DNA from: Rhizobiales bacterium GAS188
Lineage (GTDB): Bacteria; Pseudomonadota; Alphaproteobacteria; Rhizobiales; Beijerinckiaceae
NCBI GenBank assembly: GCA_900104855.1
Contig: FNSS01000001.1
Span: 3,534,001 to 3,598,000, forward strand
Reading direction: 5' to 3'
Length of the DNA stretch: 64,000 nucleotides
The first letter of the stretch is position 1, and each line of letters begins with the position of its first letter. Shown here piece by piece: positions 63,215 through 64,000 of the stretch. The translations under genes were made by a program, and so were the position numbers. The notes under the pieces are model-generated. The model saw nothing but the letters and a program-made list of their open reading frames with translations. It was not told the DNA's origin and did not search any database.

Positions 63215-64000
63215 TTACTTCGGCAGGTTGAGCGCGGTCGCCTCGACATAGCCCTTGAGCAGGGCATCGGCACTGGCCTGGGCCGCCTTGACGGCATCGG
63301 CCGGTGTCTTCTTGCCCGAGATCACGGCCTGCACCTCGTCCTCGAGCGCCTTGCGCACCGCGACCGTGTTGTAGGTCGCAAACCAGGGCCGCGCATAGGG
63401 GAGCTGCTCGAGCGCCACTTTGGCGTCGGGGTTCTTGTCGAGGAACTCCTTCATCTCCGGCAGGTCGTAGGCGGCCTTGGGCGGCGCGAAATAGCCGGTG
63501 AAGCGGCTCCAGCCTCCTGAGATCTCCAGGCTCGTCAGCCATTTGATCAGCTTCCAGGCCGCCTGCTTGCGCTCCTCCGAATTGCCCTTCGGGATGATCA
63601 GCGAGGCGCCGCCGATCGGCACCGCGTTGCGCACATTCCTCGGGATGAAGGCGACACGGAAGGGCGTCTTCATGTTCTGGCGGATGAAGGACAAGGAACC
63701 GGTCGAAGAGATGATCATCGAGACCTGGCCGCCGAAGAAGGCGTTGTTCATGGCCGGCGTCTGGATGATGCCTTCGGGCATGACCTTGTGCTTGTGCACG
63801 AGGTCGTCGATCAGGCTGACGGCGCCGAGCGTCGAGGGCGTGTCGTAATAGATCTCCCCGCCATATTCGGGGTTGTAATAAAGCCCGCCATTCGACATCA
63901 CGAGCGAGGACACCACCCAGCCGAGAATGTCGTAGGTGCCCGAGATCATCAGGCCGTAGCGGCTGGTCTTGTCGCCGTCGCGCTTGGTCAGCTTCTTGGC
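63215..64000 (-). CDS. Extracellular solute-binding protein (family 1, UgpB-like), 5' part outside window
   Basis: About 261 C-terminal residues visible, frame open to the right edge. Blocks SMIISSTGSLSFIRQN, VPIGGASLIIPKGNSEERKQAAWKLIKWLTS, WSRFTGYFAPPKAAYD fit sugar/glycerol-3-phosphate-type binding proteins. The upstream part, with the signal peptide, is beyond the window. Confidence 0.88.
   Translation of the reverse strand, partial: AKKLTKRDGDKTSRYGLMISGTYDILGWVVSSLVMSNGGLYYNPEYGGEIYYDTPSTLGAVSLIDDLVHKHKVMPEGIIQTPAMNNAFFGGQVSMIISSTGSLSFIRQNMKTPFRVAFIPRNVRNAVPIGGASLIIPKGNSEERKQAAWKLIKWLTSLEISGGWSRFTGYFAPPKAAYDLPEMKEFLDKNPDAKVALEQLPYARPWFATYNTVAVRKALEDEVQAVISGKKTPADAVKAAQASADALLKGYVEATALNLPK

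Overview
The window is a high-GC, gene-dense stretch of an alphaproteobacterial chromosome, most likely Hyphomicrobiales (Rhizobiales). The evidence is the conserved housekeeping block aroA-cmk-rpsA with sppA, ihfB and lapA, plus hdaA, DUF2336 and DUF2076 proteins, L,D-transpeptidases and the catabolic gene repertoire. Species cannot be fixed by eye. There is no rRNA, prophage or CRISPR. There are two tRNA genes: Thr(TGT) at 28782 and Gly(TCC) at 61717.

Layout. 1-5.4 kb: end of a DUF4166 protein, a LysR gene abutting an orphan moxR, a divergent GNAT-MFS pair, and hdaA. 5.5-10.1 kb: one giant gene for a DUF4062-STAND NTPase-transmembrane-TPR protein, the best candidate here for an uncharacterised sensing or defence protein. 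10.1-16.1 kb: GntR regulator and a divergent UxaA/SuyAB-type lyase, dehydrogenase and enolase-superfamily operon for a sugar acid or sulfolactate. 16.1-25.4 kb: hrpB and the housekeeping block, with a foreign-looking SDR gene between cmk and rpsA and a transporter remnant upstream of aroA. 25.7-35.8 kb: O-methyltransferase, L,D-transpeptidase, DUF2076 protein, tRNA-Thr, small secreted proteins, opgG, a beta-propeller protein, a decayed toxin-antitoxin pair and a GAF-PAS-GGDEF-EAL protein.

35.9-40.2 kb holds a compact catabolic operon: GST, CoA-transferase, carboxymuconolactone decarboxylase family protein, amidohydrolase and enoyl-CoA hydratase. folC is convergent to it. 42.3-54.3 kb holds a tandem-wHTH GntR regulator divergent from an 11-gene operon. 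That operon encodes a polyamine/opine-type ABC importer with two different ATPases, two permeases and two solute-binding proteins (the second without a visible signal peptide). It also encodes two SDRs, a polysaccharide-deacetylase-fold hydrolase, a small Cys-containing protein and a CobW GTPase. I infer uptake and metal-dependent hydrolysis of a nitrogenous compound; the substrate is unknown.

54.5-64 kb: MBL hydrolase, NAD kinase, lipoprotein L,D-transpeptidase, DUF2336 protein, MaoC dehydratase, an IS4-family element, tRNA-Gly, an MFS transporter and the 3' part of a sugar-type solute-binding protein gene.

A dispersed ~90-104 bp palindromic repeat (ends GGGACCGCG...CGCGGTCCC) occurs at about six places. 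At 41.6-42.3 kb it forms a tandem array, one copy of which is split by a 179-bp MITE-like element; another copy is split by the IS4-family element. A second inverted-repeat family sits at 54.4 and 57.6 kb.
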